Source: Phocoena phocoena (lineage: Eukaryota; Chordata; Mammalia; Artiodactyla; Phocoenidae). Taken from it: 64,000 bases of DNA. This document shows positions 34,401-45,320 of this stretch, in pieces. A program made the translations under genes and the position numbers. Location of the stretch: assembly GCF_963924675.1 (NCBI RefSeq), contig NC_089232.1, positions 46,106,522 through 46,170,521 of the forward strand, given 5' to 3'. Below the pieces are notes generated by a model. It did no database searches, was not told the origin of the DNA, and was given only the letters and a program-made list of their open reading frames with translations. How positions within the stretch are numbered: position 1 is the stretch's first letter; the number at the start of each line of letters is the position of its first letter.

Positions 34401-36599
34401 AAGGTCATCTCTTTTCACACGAAGTCATTACCCTACGACCATGCAAACATTTTTATATTCTTATTTTAAGGTGGTCTGAAATTTGGATGAGGATTTGTAG
34501 CAGCCAAAATTATTCTTTCCTTTATGAGAAAACTTTTGTTTAAATCATGTCAGATAGAATCATTACTATTTATTCAATAACATTTAATAATAATTTACTG
34601 AGTGCCATACTCTGTATTACTATTCTGCTACTCTCTAAGCTTTGTCTAAGTCATTTCCTTGGATTAGAAATAGTTTTTAAAAGTCAGACATATTCAATTT
34701 TTATCCATTTATACTATTCTCCAATTGTTGAAATCAAGTTATTTGATGGTATTAAAAATCAGTAGTCTCTATATTATTACATTGTTTTAGAGATAGAAGT
34801 ACAACAGCTAACATTGCTTATAGCTTAACCTGAAGTTTATTTTCCTACTTGTGTTAGAAATAGAGAAGCTGACCTTGGCCTCTCTCTCTAGAGATTACTT
34901 GAGAGAAACAAAGACATGGTCTGCCAAGGTCACCCTAAAAACCCATTAAAAATTTATTAAAGACTTGAGTTAGTAGTAGGCTGTTGGAAAATATAAGTAT
35001 CCAAATAGAAAATAGATATTGTGGTGCAGCAGGAAACATAGGTATATAGCCATGAAAAATCAATGGAAGTAACTCAAAAAGGTAATAAATCTCTCTTAAG
35101 GAATATTGTCATGTTTTCTGAGCCTGCAACTATAGCCTGTGTTAAACTTTTTATCTGATGAGTTAAAAGTTCCTTTCTCATCTAGTAACAAATTAAGAGT
35201 GTTTTCTTTAGTGATTGAATGGCAGGATAGATAAATTTTTTCTAAAAAAAAGAAAATCACCTATTGAAGCCCTGTGTAATTGTTCCGATACGATCTTTGC
35301 TGCCGCAAAAACAAGGAACTATGTAATTGGTTTCTAGCTTTTATGAGCAAGAACATAGTGGTGTGACCCAATCGGTCATTTCCCCTTTAAGTTTCATGAT
35401 TCAGAAGGAATGTCTATTCCACATCCCATATCTCCAGATCACAGGTGCATAATTAGTCAGTTATAGCTGCCTGTTTGAATCAAAATACATATAAAAATGA
35501 TGGCTAGGGAAGGTGGGGAGGTTGTCATGTGTACAAAAGAGTGCTTTCTAAGTAAAAAAGGGAAATAATTTTTGGAATGTCTGAGAATTTTGTCCTTTTA
35601 CTCAGAAGGACCCAAAAAAGGTCTGTTCATGTTGCTTGAAGGCATTGGTGAGAGTTTTTTATTCCAGTCAGAAACAGAACAATGTTTCTACTCTAAACAA
35701 TTTTAGAATTTGTGTCTAAATGAGCATCTGGAGCCTTCAGGAATGGGTGGTCCCTCATGCTACCTAGACTGTTTGTGTAGTGTTTGTGTCTGTAAATTTT
35801 TGCTACTTGCTTTTGCCATGATGACTTCCTATTCAGGGAGCTTCTACAGTGAAGACTTTTTCTGAGTTATTTAAAAATTTATTTTTTAAAGTGTGATTTC
35901 TTAAGAGAACTCACCACTGCAGAAACATACTTTGTGTCCAAAATTTCCAGGTGGGTCTGAAGTGTTTCTAGATTGCTTTGGATCACATTAACTTGGTGGC
36001 TTTGAAAGTAATGGAGTGAAACCTTCCAAATAGTTTGAAAAAATTGGCAGTGCTTCAGAAAGAGGAGAGCCAAATGGAAATGTCCCTGTGGAAAATGTAC
36101 TGCTAAGACAGTTGTAATAGCATGGATTATGACAGAACAATACATATCATGTTTTCCTTGTGTATCAAGGCCAGAGAAAGCACATGTTCTGTGGTCTTTT
36201 GTTATGAAACAAACTTGTACAGCATATTGACAGCTCTAATTTAGTTACAAGGACATAATAGATTCATTACCCTTTTAGTTTTCTAGTCTGAAAATAACCT
36301 AGGTATTTTTCCTTTAATATTATTAGAATAAGGTTGCTTGTGAATAAAAGATGTATTGGCTTTATGTGTTATACATTGTTTAGGCAAACACAGTTATGGT
36401 CCTTAACTGATATTTTGACACTGAAACGTAACAACTATATTTCTGCTGTGTGCAGAAGTTACTCTAGACAAGCAAATGTAATAAAAAGGTACTCTCTATT
36501 CTATCAATTTATGACAGAAAAGTTATCAAATTTTTCCTATTGTATATTGTGTTTGGCATGTAATTTTTAAGAAACCTTTTTTAGTTGATTTTTTCTCTC
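34401..36599. other. Non-repetitive stretch, no gene seen
   Basis: No exon, RNA gene or clear repeat. A faint MIR-like trace lies near 34590-34670. The longest frame is 88 codons (minus, 35879-36145) with no recognisable domain. Confidence 0.45.
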
Positions 36600-36912
36600 T
36601 CTCTCTCTTAATTAATAGACTTTGCTTTTACAGCAGTTTTAGAATTACAGAAAATTTGATCAGAAAGTATATTTACATATGCTCCCCTCTCCCCCACACA
36701 CACACAGTTTACCCTATTCTTAACATTTTGCATTAGTGCGTACATTTGTTACAACTGAAGAAACATATTGATATTAAATAAGTAAAAAGTATTTTTGTGT
36801 GTTATATAGTTCTGTGAGTTTTGGAAAATGTATAATATGTCCACCATTATAGTATCATAAAGAATAGTTTCACTGCCTTAAAAATTCCCTATTTATCTCT
36901 AACACCTCCCAT
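36600..36912 (-). mobile_element. Probable old L1M fragment
   Basis: 'gcgtacatttgttacaactg', 'gttatatagttctgtgagtt', 'aatatgtccaccattatagt' and 'gaatagtttcactgcctta' resemble an old antisense L1 3' region. Starts with (CT)n at 36596-36608. Ends are approximate. Confidence 0.5.
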
Positions 36913-36913
36913 T

Positions 36914-37150
36914 TATTTTTATTTTAAACACCTTTATTGGAGTATAATTGCTTTACAATGTTGTGTTAGTTTCTGCTGTATAACAAAGTGAATCAGCTAT
37001 ATGTATACATATATCCCCATATCCCTTCCGTCTTGTGCCTCCCTCCCACCCTCCCTATCCCACCCCTCTAGGTGATCGCAAAGCACCGAGCTGATCTCCT
37101 TGTGCTATGCATCTGCTTCCCACTAGCTATCTATTTTACATTTGATAGTC
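36914..37150 (-). mobile_element. L1 3' end, 5'-truncated (lineage A)
   Basis: Antisense lineage-A 3'UTR ('cctttattggagtataattg', 'cccacccctctaggtgatcg', 'caaagcaccgagctgatctc', 'ttcccactagctatctattt'). Contains no coding sequence. Confidence 0.92.
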
Positions 37151-38471
37151 TTCAGTTGATCTTAATATCATTAAAGGTGAGATAGATTATCCAGTTATGA
37201 TGTATATCCTTCATGACTTGTTTTTGGATAGCAAAATTGCCAATTCTTTTTTACCTTCATGTTTAAGGGGTAAACAAAAATACTTCCTTTGTTTCAATTC
37301 TTCAACAGCCCAGGGAAGTAAAATAAATGACAGCATGGTCTGGAATTGAATTTTTAGCACTAAAATGAAATCTTGTAGAAATGTAACATCTTCTGCTTCA
37401 GGGGCTAGACAAATTCCATTCTAGTATATAAAGTGCTTCATTTGTGTGTTTAAAAAATTTTTTTTGGCAGGAGGAGGAAAGAAGTGTGAAGGTGATAGCA
37501 GAGGATAGATTTGATTTGACTTTGTCCCCAGATGGCCAAAGTGATTCTCTGCTTTAGGAAAACTCACTTTAGGGAAGACTGGGAAGGGCCTGATGGGCTC
37601 TGTATCTGAATAGAAGTAAGCATGGAACAGATGAGTGATTTTTGTCCTATTTGGTCTTACTCACTTTTTTGAATTATATTTTTTATTGTATACTAACGGA
37701 CTTCACTGTTCCCTTTGGTAGTTACAGAGAAAAGATATACTCCATGAAAGCTTCCCTTTCACAAACTTCTCCTTTTTCTTTTAAAGAGAGAGTTACACAC
37801 ACACTCACAAACCATCCCCCGCTCTCCCCACCACAGCACACATCTCCATACACTTTAAATGCTATAGGAGTGCTTATAATGGATGTATAATCTCCTGCCT
37901 CATGTGTTCGCACTTCTAATCCCAGAGCTTTAGAGCCAGTGATTTATAGCTATTTCTAGTTTCCTTTGATGGTTATTTTCATCTCATTAATAAATGTTTA
38001 TATATGTATTTCTGGATTTAGTCACTAAACTTCCTACTATGCTAAAGATTTAGCTTAACTGCACTCTATCACCACTTTTTTCATCCCCTTTATGGCATAC
38101 TTAGAACACTTTTCAGTTTTTGTTCGTTACTTTTATATCTTCAAATGGTGTAATTAAACCTCTATATCTTGTTTCACCAACCACAGAAAGTATTTATCTT
38201 TTTTATGTGTATTTATTTTTATAGTCGCAGTTGACTTATTATCTAAGGTCAGAAGGGAAGGTTCAAAACCAACTTATGTGGCAAGCTTCCCTAGGAATGC
38301 CTGTGTAAAATGTCAGCCTTCTCAATGCACTGATTTTCACATGGTGCTCTGTAGATCAGTAGGCGTATCTTCAGGGGTTTCACAAACAGTGGGCTTTTTC
38401 TTCTGCCATTCCTCAGATCATCTGTCTTTTTGTTTTTCTATGTCCTACCTTTGGATTTTTATTTTAAAATG
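37151..38471. other. Non-repetitive stretch, no gene seen
   Basis: Nothing recognisable as gene or repeat. Confidence 0.45.
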
Positions 38472-38560
38472 AGATTGGTTTCTAGGAGATGTGGGTTTTA
38501 GCCCAGCTCTTCTAACTTGCTTTGTTACTTTGACTAGGTCATCTGGGCTCTCTTTTCAAC
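38472..38560 (+). mobile_element. MIR SINE fragment
   Basis: 'ggagatgtgggttttagccc', 'agctcttctaacttgctttg' and 'ttactttgactaggtcatct' match the tRNA-related/core part of MIR. Confidence 0.7.
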
Positions 38561-38611
38561 AATTTCAACAGTACCAACAGCAGCATCACCAAGCAACAAG
38601 AAGATGGGATT

Positions 38612-38988
38612 TGTATTAGTCTGCTCAGGCTGCCATTACCAAGTATCACAAACTGGGTGGCTTAAACAACAGAAATTTACTTTATCATAGAACTGGAGGC
38701 TAGAAGTCCAAAATCAGGTTTTCAGCAGGGTTGGTTTTTTTTCTGAGGCCTCTCTCCTTAGCTTGTAGATGGCCACCTTTATATTGTGTCCTCACGTGGT
38801 CTTCTCTCTGTCTGCGTCTGTTTCTTAATCTTATAAGGACACCAGTCATGTTGGATTAGGTCCCACCCTAATGACCTAATTTAATTTCATTATTTCTTTA
38901 AATACCTGTATCTGAATAGATACAGGTCACATTCTGAGGCTTTCAACATATGTATTTAGTGGCAGGGGACACAATTTAGCCCACAACA
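38612..38988 (-). mobile_element. MLT1-type solo LTR (ERVL-MaLR)
   Basis: Complement of an MLT1-like LTR starting 'tgtattagtctgctcaggct', with 'gggtggcttaaacaacagaa', 'ggaggctagaagtccaaaat', 'aggacaccagtcatgttgga', 'gataggtcacattctgaggc'-like text and end 'ttagcccacaaca'. A second copy of the same general family lies at 19395-19837. No internal genes. Confidence 0.85.
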
Positions 38989-39639
38989 AGATTGGCACTC
39001 TCCAATTCTATTTGACTGTACAATTAAATGAATACTGCTAACCAAGAAGCAGGGACTTGTTCACCTTTGTTTAATATTTATTATTTAATTTGTTGATAAA
39101 GACAGTATGATGCAGAGAACAGTCACTGGTCTTTTCACTGTGTCTTACTCATATAATAGATATTTCTGCCTCTAAGTTTCCCCCATGATTCAGATGCTCA
39201 CTGTTAATCAGAAATTTTCATTCCTGGATTAGCACAAAAGCCTATATATATAATGGTGGGTGGTAAAAAAAAAAAAAAACAAACATTAAACAGGGACAAT
39301 TAAAAACCCAGACCAGGTTTATCCAGTATGAAAGTAAGTCTTGAAACAAACATCTGGGAGGGGCAATGAATCACAATTTCTTACAGTAAATATAAGCAAG
39401 TGATTAAAAGCTAACTTACCAAATTTAACTCACCAGACCTAGAGTATGGCCCCAGATTTTACTCTGTCCTAGCTGCAGAAAGGCAAACTTTAATATCCTC
39501 TACTCAAAATTATAGAGCTAGTTATCTTTTGGACGCACCCTGAAAATATAAGACCAGCTGTCTATTTAATAAATGTTGGGGCATGGATCTCTTGCTGTAA
39601 CTGCATACTCACTATGAAGAGAGGTCAGGTATACACAGG
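38989..39639. other. Unannotated gap
   Basis: No gene seen. An A-run of about 15 lies at 39266-39280. Confidence 0.45.
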
Positions 39640-39701
39640 GTGTCTTTTCCCAGTGTTTTATTTTCAATGTCTTGTGTATTTATTTTTTAAAATCTTTTTT
39701 T

Positions 39702-39907
39702 TTTTTTTTTTTTTTGCGGTACGTGGGCCTCTCACTGTTGTGGCCTCTCCCGTTGCGGAGCACAGGCTCCGGACGCGCATGCCCAGCGGCCATGGCTCAC
39801 GGGCCCAGCCGCTCCGCGGCACGTGGGATCTTCCCGGACCGGGGCACGAACCCGTGTCCCCTGCATCGGCAGGCGGACTCTCAACCACTGCGCCACCAGG
39901 GAAGCCC
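39702..39907 (-). mobile_element. CHR-type tRNA-derived SINE (CHR-2-like, short form), young
   Basis: Antisense: T-run, 'cctctcactgttgtggcctc', B-box complement 'cacgaacccgtg', and end 'gcgccaccagggaagccc'. Target-site duplication taaaatcttttttt at about 39688-39701 and 39908-39921. High CpG content suggests limited decay. Confidence 0.95.
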
Positions 39908-40335
39908 TAAAATCTTTTTTTTTATTTAGTCTGATAATTTTAAGTGGGATATTTAGGCCATTATCATTTAATATAATTATTAATATAATGTAGTTATGTT
40001 TAAGTCTACTGTTTTCCTATTTATTTTCTGTTTGTCCTAATGGTTCTTGTTTTTTACTTTGTTCCTTTCCCTAGGGTTAGCCAAATAACCTTGAGTATTG
40101 AATTTAGTTTTATCTTTTGGCCTTTTAACTATACCTTTTTGTATAGAAGTCCCTCTAAGGTAAGGCTAACAGTACCACATATAACTTCTCACAGTATGTT
40201 TTGAATTAATATTATACTACTTAATGTATAATGTAGCAACCTTAAATGGTATAATTACGTTCATCCCCTCCCACCCTTTGTGCTGTTATATTTTTTCACT
40301 TCTAGGTTTGTTTGCTATATAGTGTAATAGTCACA
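39908..40335 (-). mobile_element. Old L1M fragment (ORF1/ORF2 boundary region)
   Basis: 'attatcatttaatataatta', 'tatgtttaagtctactgttt', 'tcttttggccttttaactat' and 'tcccctcccaccctttgtgc' are collinear with the antisense ORF1-ORF2 boundary of old L1. May extend left of the SINE. Confidence 0.65.
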
Positions 40336-40379
40336 GGTCATAGAAATTAGGGCTCAGATGTATCCTTGGGGGGCCACCA

Positions 40380-41136
40380 TTCAGCTCCACTCTACCACTT
40401 CTCTGTTTAAAACCCTCCAATTGCTTCGTAAATCACTCAGTGTAAAAGGCAAAGTCCTTACAACAGACTGCAAGTTCCTACACAAGATGCCCTCTCCCTG
40501 TCTTTCTTCTTTGACCTCATATCTAACTAATTTTCTTTTTTCTCTTTTTACTCCAGGCATACTATAATCCTTTGATTTGGGAACATAGCAGTCATGCACC
40601 CCTCAGAGCAATAAACTTAATGGAACACTTTGGCTCCAAATTCCAAGTTCTCACTCCCTCATTTTAGGGCTTAGATCTAAGGTTTCCTTCTTATTGAGAC
40701 TTTCCCTGACTTTCTGTTTAAAATCGCAACTCTTTCAAACACCCTTTCCTATTTCCCACAGTAAGTCATTGTCTTTTAATTTTTTTTCCATAACATATCA
40801 CTTCTCTCCAATATATATTTTATTTATTATTTTGCTTATTGTCAGCCTCCAACCATTAAAATGAAAGTTCTGTCAGGGCAGAAATTTTTGCTTACTTTTT
40901 ACTATTTTAAACATAACACAATAGCACAGAGAACTCTACTCACTACTCTGTAATGACCTATATGGGAAAAGAATCTAAAAAAGAATGGATATATGTGTAT
41001 GTGTAACTGATTCACTTGGCTGTAAGCAGAAACTAACACAACATTGTAATTCAACTATACTCCAAAAAAATTAACATTAAAAAACACATAGTAAATACTC
41101 AACAAGTATTTCTTGAATAAATGAATGTATATCTTA
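40380..41136 (+). mobile_element. L2 LINE, split by an L1 end (40380-40925 and 41086-41136)
   Basis: L2 blocks in order: 'tttaaaaccctccaattgct', 'ggcaaagtccttacaacaga', 'gagactttccctgactttct', 'aatgaaagttctgtcagggc'. The final 'agtaaatactcaacaagtat' and 'ttgaataaatgaatg' lie beyond the inserted L1 end. Confidence 0.85.
40926..41085 (+). mobile_element. L1 3' terminal fragment nested in L2
   Basis: 'gagaactctactcactactc', 'gtaatgacctatatgggaaa', 'aactgattcacttggctgta' and 'cagaaactaacacaacattg', with an A-rich tail. Inserted within the last 60 bases of the L2. Confidence 0.88.
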
Positions 41137-41139
41137 AGA

Positions 41140-41500
41140 CTTCCATTTTTACTGTTGAGAAATCTGTCAGTTCAGTTAATTTTATTTTGTGGATAAAAGT
41201 ACTTTCTCTCTGACTACTTTAAAGATATTCTTACAGAGTTTCTGGTTTCGTGGCCAAGTAGCTATGTACACATTTATTTTTATGTATTCTGCTTAATGTA
41301 GATTATGTTTCCTTACCTGTGGATTAATTTCTTTCTTTAGCTTTATAAAATTTGTAGCAATGATGCTTTAAATGTAGCTTCTTTTCTATTCTATCTCTTC
41401 TCACCTATGGAACTCTGACTCTATCCTCTTTTTTCCGTTATTTTTCAAAACACCCACAATGCTATGATCTACTATCTACCTCCTATTTGCTTTGCATCTT
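41140..41500 (-). mobile_element. Old L1M ORF1-region fragment
   Basis: Collinear with the antisense ORF1 region of old L1: 'ctactttaaagatattctta', 'gtattctgcttaatgtagat', 'ctctatcctcttttttccgt', 'aaaacacccacaatgctatg'. Strongly diverged. Probably resumes at about 43866. Confidence 0.55.
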
Positions 41501-41789
41501 TTTTTTTCTTACCTTTTCCCTTCTGAGAGTAAAAAGTGCCTAATACACAACAGATGCTTAATGAAAGCTTCTTTTTTTATAAATTTAATTTAATTAATTT
41601 TTTATACAGCAGGTTCTTATTAGTCATCCATTTTATACACATCAGTGTATACATGTCAATCCCAATCGCCCAATTCATCACACCACCACCCACCACCACC
41701 ACCGCTTTCCCCACTTTTGTCCTTACGTTTGATCTCTACTTCTGTGTCTCAATGTCTGCCCTGCAAACCAGTTCATCTGTACCATTGTT

Positions 41790-42914
41790 CTAGGTTCCAC
41801 ATATATGCGTTAATATACGATATTTGTTTTTCTCCTTCTGACTTACTTCACTCTGTATGACAGTCTCTAGATACATCCACATCTCTACAAAAGACCCAGT
41901 TTCGTTCCTTTATGTGGCTAATATTCCATTGTATATCTGTATCACAACTTCTTTATCCATTTGTCTGTAGATGGGCATTAGGTTGCTTCCATGATATGGC
42001 TATTGTAAATAGGGGTGCAATGAAAATTGGGGTGCATGTGTCTTTTTGAATTATGTTATTCTCTGGGTATATGCCAAGTAGTGGGATTGCTGGGTCAAAT
42101 GGTAATTCTATTTTTAGTTTTTTAAGGAACCTCCATACTGTTCTCCATAGTGGCTGTATCAATTTACATTCCCACCAACAGTGCAAGAGGGTTCCCTTTT
42201 CTCCACACCCTCTCCAGTATTTGTTGTTTGTAGATTTTCTGATGATACCCATTCTAACCGGTGTGAGGTGATACCTCATTGTAGTTTTGATTTGCATTTC
42301 TCTAACAATTAGTGATGTTGAGCAGCTTTTCATGTGCTTCTTGGCCATCTGTATGTCTTCTTTGGAGAAATGTCTATTTAGGTCTTCCTTCCATTTTTGG
42401 ATTGGGTTGTTTGTTTTTTTAATATTGAGCTGCATGAGCTGTTTATATATTTTGGAGATTAATCCTTTGTCCATTGATTCGTCTGCAAATATTTTCTCCC
42501 ATTCTGAGAGTTGTCTTTTCATCTTGTTTATGGTGTCCTTTGCTGTGCAAAAGCTTTTAAGTTTCATTAGGTCCCATTTGTTTATTTTGTTTTTATTTCC
42601 ATTACTCTAGGAGATGGATCAAAAAATATCTTGCTGTGATTTATGTCAAAGAGTGTTCTTCCTATGTTTTCCTCTAAGAGTTTTATAGTGCCCGGTCTTA
42701 CATTTAGGTTTCTAATCCATTTTGAGTTTATTTTTGTGTATGGTGTTAGGGAGTGTTCTAATTTCATTCTTTTACATGTAACTGTCCAGTTTTCCCAGCA
42801 CCACTTACTGAAGAGACTCTCTTTTCTCCGTTGTATATCCTTGCCTCCTTTGTCATAGATTAGTTGACCATAGGTGTGTGGGTTTATCTCTGGGTTTTCT
42901 ATCCTGTTCCATGT
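41790..42914 (-). pseudogene. L1 ORF2 C-terminal remnant (direct arm)
   Basis: Minus-strand ORF2 text from [20 protein letters not shown] near the junction through [17 protein letters not shown] sequence, [17 protein letters not shown], the Cys-rich [17 protein letters not shown] and on to PLLGIYPEN, in at least two frames (open 42582-42953 and 41953-42567). The last codons near 41795-41825 read YRILTHICG but are out of frame. No catalytic domain is included. Confidence 0.9.
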
Positions 42915-43804
42915 ATGCTGTCTACAAGAGACCCACTTCAGAGCTAGGGACACATACAGACTGAAAGTGAGGGGATGGAAAAAGATATTCCATGCAAATG
43001 GAAATCAAAAGAAAGCTGGAGTAGCAATACTCATATCAGATAAAATGGACTTTAAAATAAAGAATGTTACAAGAGACAAGGAAGGACACTACATAATGAT
43101 CAAGGGATCAATCCAAGAAGAACATAAAACAATTATAAATATATATGCACCCACCATAGGAGCACCTCAATACATAAGGCAACTGCTAACAGCCCTAAAA
43201 GAGGAAATCGACAGTAACACAGTAATAGTGGGGGACTTTAACACCTCACTTACACTAATGGACAGATCATCCAGAATGAAAGTTAATAAGGAAACACAAG
43301 CTTTAAATGACACAACAGACCAGATTGATTTAGTTGATATTTATAGGACATTCCATCCAAAAACAGCAGATTATACTTCTCAAGTGCGCACAGAACATTC
43401 TCCAGGATAGATCATATCTTGGGTCACAAATCAAGCCTCAGTAAATTTAATAAAATTGAAATGATATCAAGCATCTTTTCTGACCACAGTGCTATGAGAT
43501 TAGAAATCAATTACAGAGAAAAACATGTAAAAAACACAAACACGTGGAGGCTAAACAATACATTACTGAATAACCAAGAGATCACTGAAGAAATCAATGA
43601 GGAAATAATAAAATACCTAAAGACAAATGACAATGGAAACATGACAATCCAAAACCTATGGGATGGAGCAAAAGCAGTTCTAAGAGGGAAGTTTATAGCT
43701 ATACAAGCCTACCCCAAGAAACAAGAAAAATCTCAAATAAACAATCTAACCTTACACCTAAAGGAACTAGAGAAAGAACAAACAAAACCCAAAGTTAGCA
43801 GAAG
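42915..43804 (+). pseudogene. L1 ORF2 endonuclease-domain remnant (inverted arm)
   Basis: Plus-strand ORF2 sequence covering roughly codons 40-340. It enters at [18 protein letters not shown] and keeps AGVAILISDKMDFK, IYAPTIGAPQYIRQ and VIVGDFNTSLTLMDRSS. A frameshift near 43380-43410 disrupts the RIDHILGHK region, then MGHKSSLSKF and SSIFSDHSAMRL follow in the next frame. Unlike the full-length copy, it retains the LQETH, GDFN and SDH motifs, but it has no start, no reverse transcriptase and no promoter. Confidence 0.92.
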
Positions 43805-43865
43805 GAAAGCTTGTTGAATGTTTATAGAATGGGTGAATTAATAAATATTAGCTATTTTCTTTCTA

Positions 43866-44640
43866 TGCTCAGTATGTCTTAACCTCTCTTTCAAATTTTC
43901 TGTTTTTCTCTCTGTGCTACATTTGGAATAATTTCTTCAGTGATGTCTCTGAATTCATCTTTTCAGTTTTGCCTATTCTGATATTTAATCTATCTATTAA
44001 TATTTTTATTTCAACCATGTTTTTTCATTTCTTTTAAAAAACCGATGTATTAAAGTTAATTGATGTACAATAAACTGCAAAAATTTAATGTATAAAATTT
44101 GATGAGTTTGCATACCACTGTAATCAATGTAACAGGCATATCCATCAGCTCCCAAAGTTTCCTCATGTTTTGTTTTGTTTTTGTAAGAACACTCATGAGA
44201 TCTACCCTTTTAAAATTTTCGGTGAGTGATATGGTATTTTTGACTATTGGCATTATGCTGGACAATAGATCTCTAGAACTAATTCACCTGGCATAACTGA
44301 AAATTTATACCAATTGAACAACTCCTCATTTCTCCCTCCTCCTGGTCCCTGGTAGCCACAGTTATAGTCTTTTGCTTCTCTGAGTTTATCTGTCCTAGGT
44401 ACCTGTATAAGTGGAATCATGTGGTGTTTGTCCTTCCGTGAATAACTGATTTCAATTATCATAATATCCTCCAGGTCTGCCCATGTTGTTGCAAATGGCA
44501 GGATTTCCTTCTTTTTAAATTCTGAATAGTATTCTGTGGTATGTATGTATTGTATTTTCTTTTTCCATTCATATGTTGGTAGAAATTTGGGTTGTTTCTA
44601 TAATATTTTTTCATTTGTAAAATTTCTATTTTGTTATTTT
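43866..44640 (-). mobile_element. Old L1M fragments (antisense)
   Basis: 43866-44030 resembles an antisense L1M ORF1 region ('aataatttcttcagtgatgt'). 44030-44600 is an antisense old-L1 3'UTR: 'ttaattgatgtacaataaac', 'aacaggcatatccatcagct', 'ccctggtagccacagttata', 'gtggaatcatgtggtgtttg', 'cctccaggtctgcccatgtt'. Confidence 0.75.
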
Positions 44641-45320
44641 TTTCAGGTTTGCCTGATCACTTTTGATAGTATCTTACAGCTTGCTCATTCTGAAAATTTA
44701 ATTACTTCTTTATATATCTCATCCATAGCTATTTCATGATCTCTAGCTTATAAAATACTTCAAGTTCTTGAATATCTAAAACTCTTGTCTATGCTTTTCT
44801 TGATTTGTATTCATGTGTACTTACATGTTTGGTGATTTTGATTATGTGTGTATATGTGAACATACATATAATGATTTATGATATATAAATGGATATATAC
44901 ACACATAGTTTTATGAGTTTTATAAAGGACCTTATATAAAATAAAACCTGTAAACCTACAATGCAGAAGCTTTTCTGAGAGATGATTTGCATTTGTTTAA
45001 CCTGACAGCAGCAAATCTTTAGCCCTCTCCCAGAGTCTTGGCTTAATCTAAGAATCTTGCATTCAGCTCTACCTTTTTGCTCTGTACCAAGACTAAGCTT
45101 CTTCATTGCAATGCTGCAGTGCATTTGTCTTCAGAGCAATGCGACTTTCATATTTTCTTACTACTTTTTGCTTTTAGTTTCTGATTTTAGTTCTCTTTTT
45201 TGTTTCTATCTCCTTGATGTATCCCTTACCTCCTCCAAGCCCATCAATGTAGCAAGTATTATGAATAAATATGTTTATATCTCTATCTCTATTTATATAT
45301 GTATGTATATATATTTTTTC
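44641..45320. other. AT-rich stretch, possible old L1 continuation
   Basis: 'ggtttgcctgatcacttttg' recalls an antisense HAL1/L1M region but is too weak to assign. TA-rich low complexity at 45268-45318. No gene seen. Confidence 0.35.

Larger units (their letters stand above)
41571..43804 (-). mobile_element. L1 with 5' inversion (twin priming), lineage B
   Basis: 41571-42914 is antisense L1: T-run, a 3'UTR unlike lineage A ('tttatacagcaggttcttat'), and the ORF2 C-terminal part. At 42914/42915 the orientation flips, and 42915-43804 is sense-strand ORF2 endonuclease sequence. The 8-bp duplication gaaagctt flanks the whole composite at 41563-41570 and 43805-43812, so both parts entered together. 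The junction 'ttccat/gtatgctg' has a few bases of microhomology. About 540 ORF2 codons between the two segments are missing. Confidence 0.9.
41505..43865 (+). mobile_element. L2/MIR-like 3' end split by an L1 (41505-41570 and 43805-43865)
   Basis: 'gtgcctaatacacaacagat' and 'gcttaatgaaagctt' on the left join 'gaaagcttgttgaatgttta' and 'gggtgaattaataaatatta' on the right, giving the typical end 'ggtgcttaataaatgcttgttgaatg' of an L2. The duplicated gaaagctt marks the L1 insertion point. Confidence 0.7.

Noticed and set aside
42287..42858. Plus-strand frames of 107 and 71 codons with hydrophobic composition.
   Set aside because: Antisense of the L1 ORF2 C-terminal region in the direct arm.
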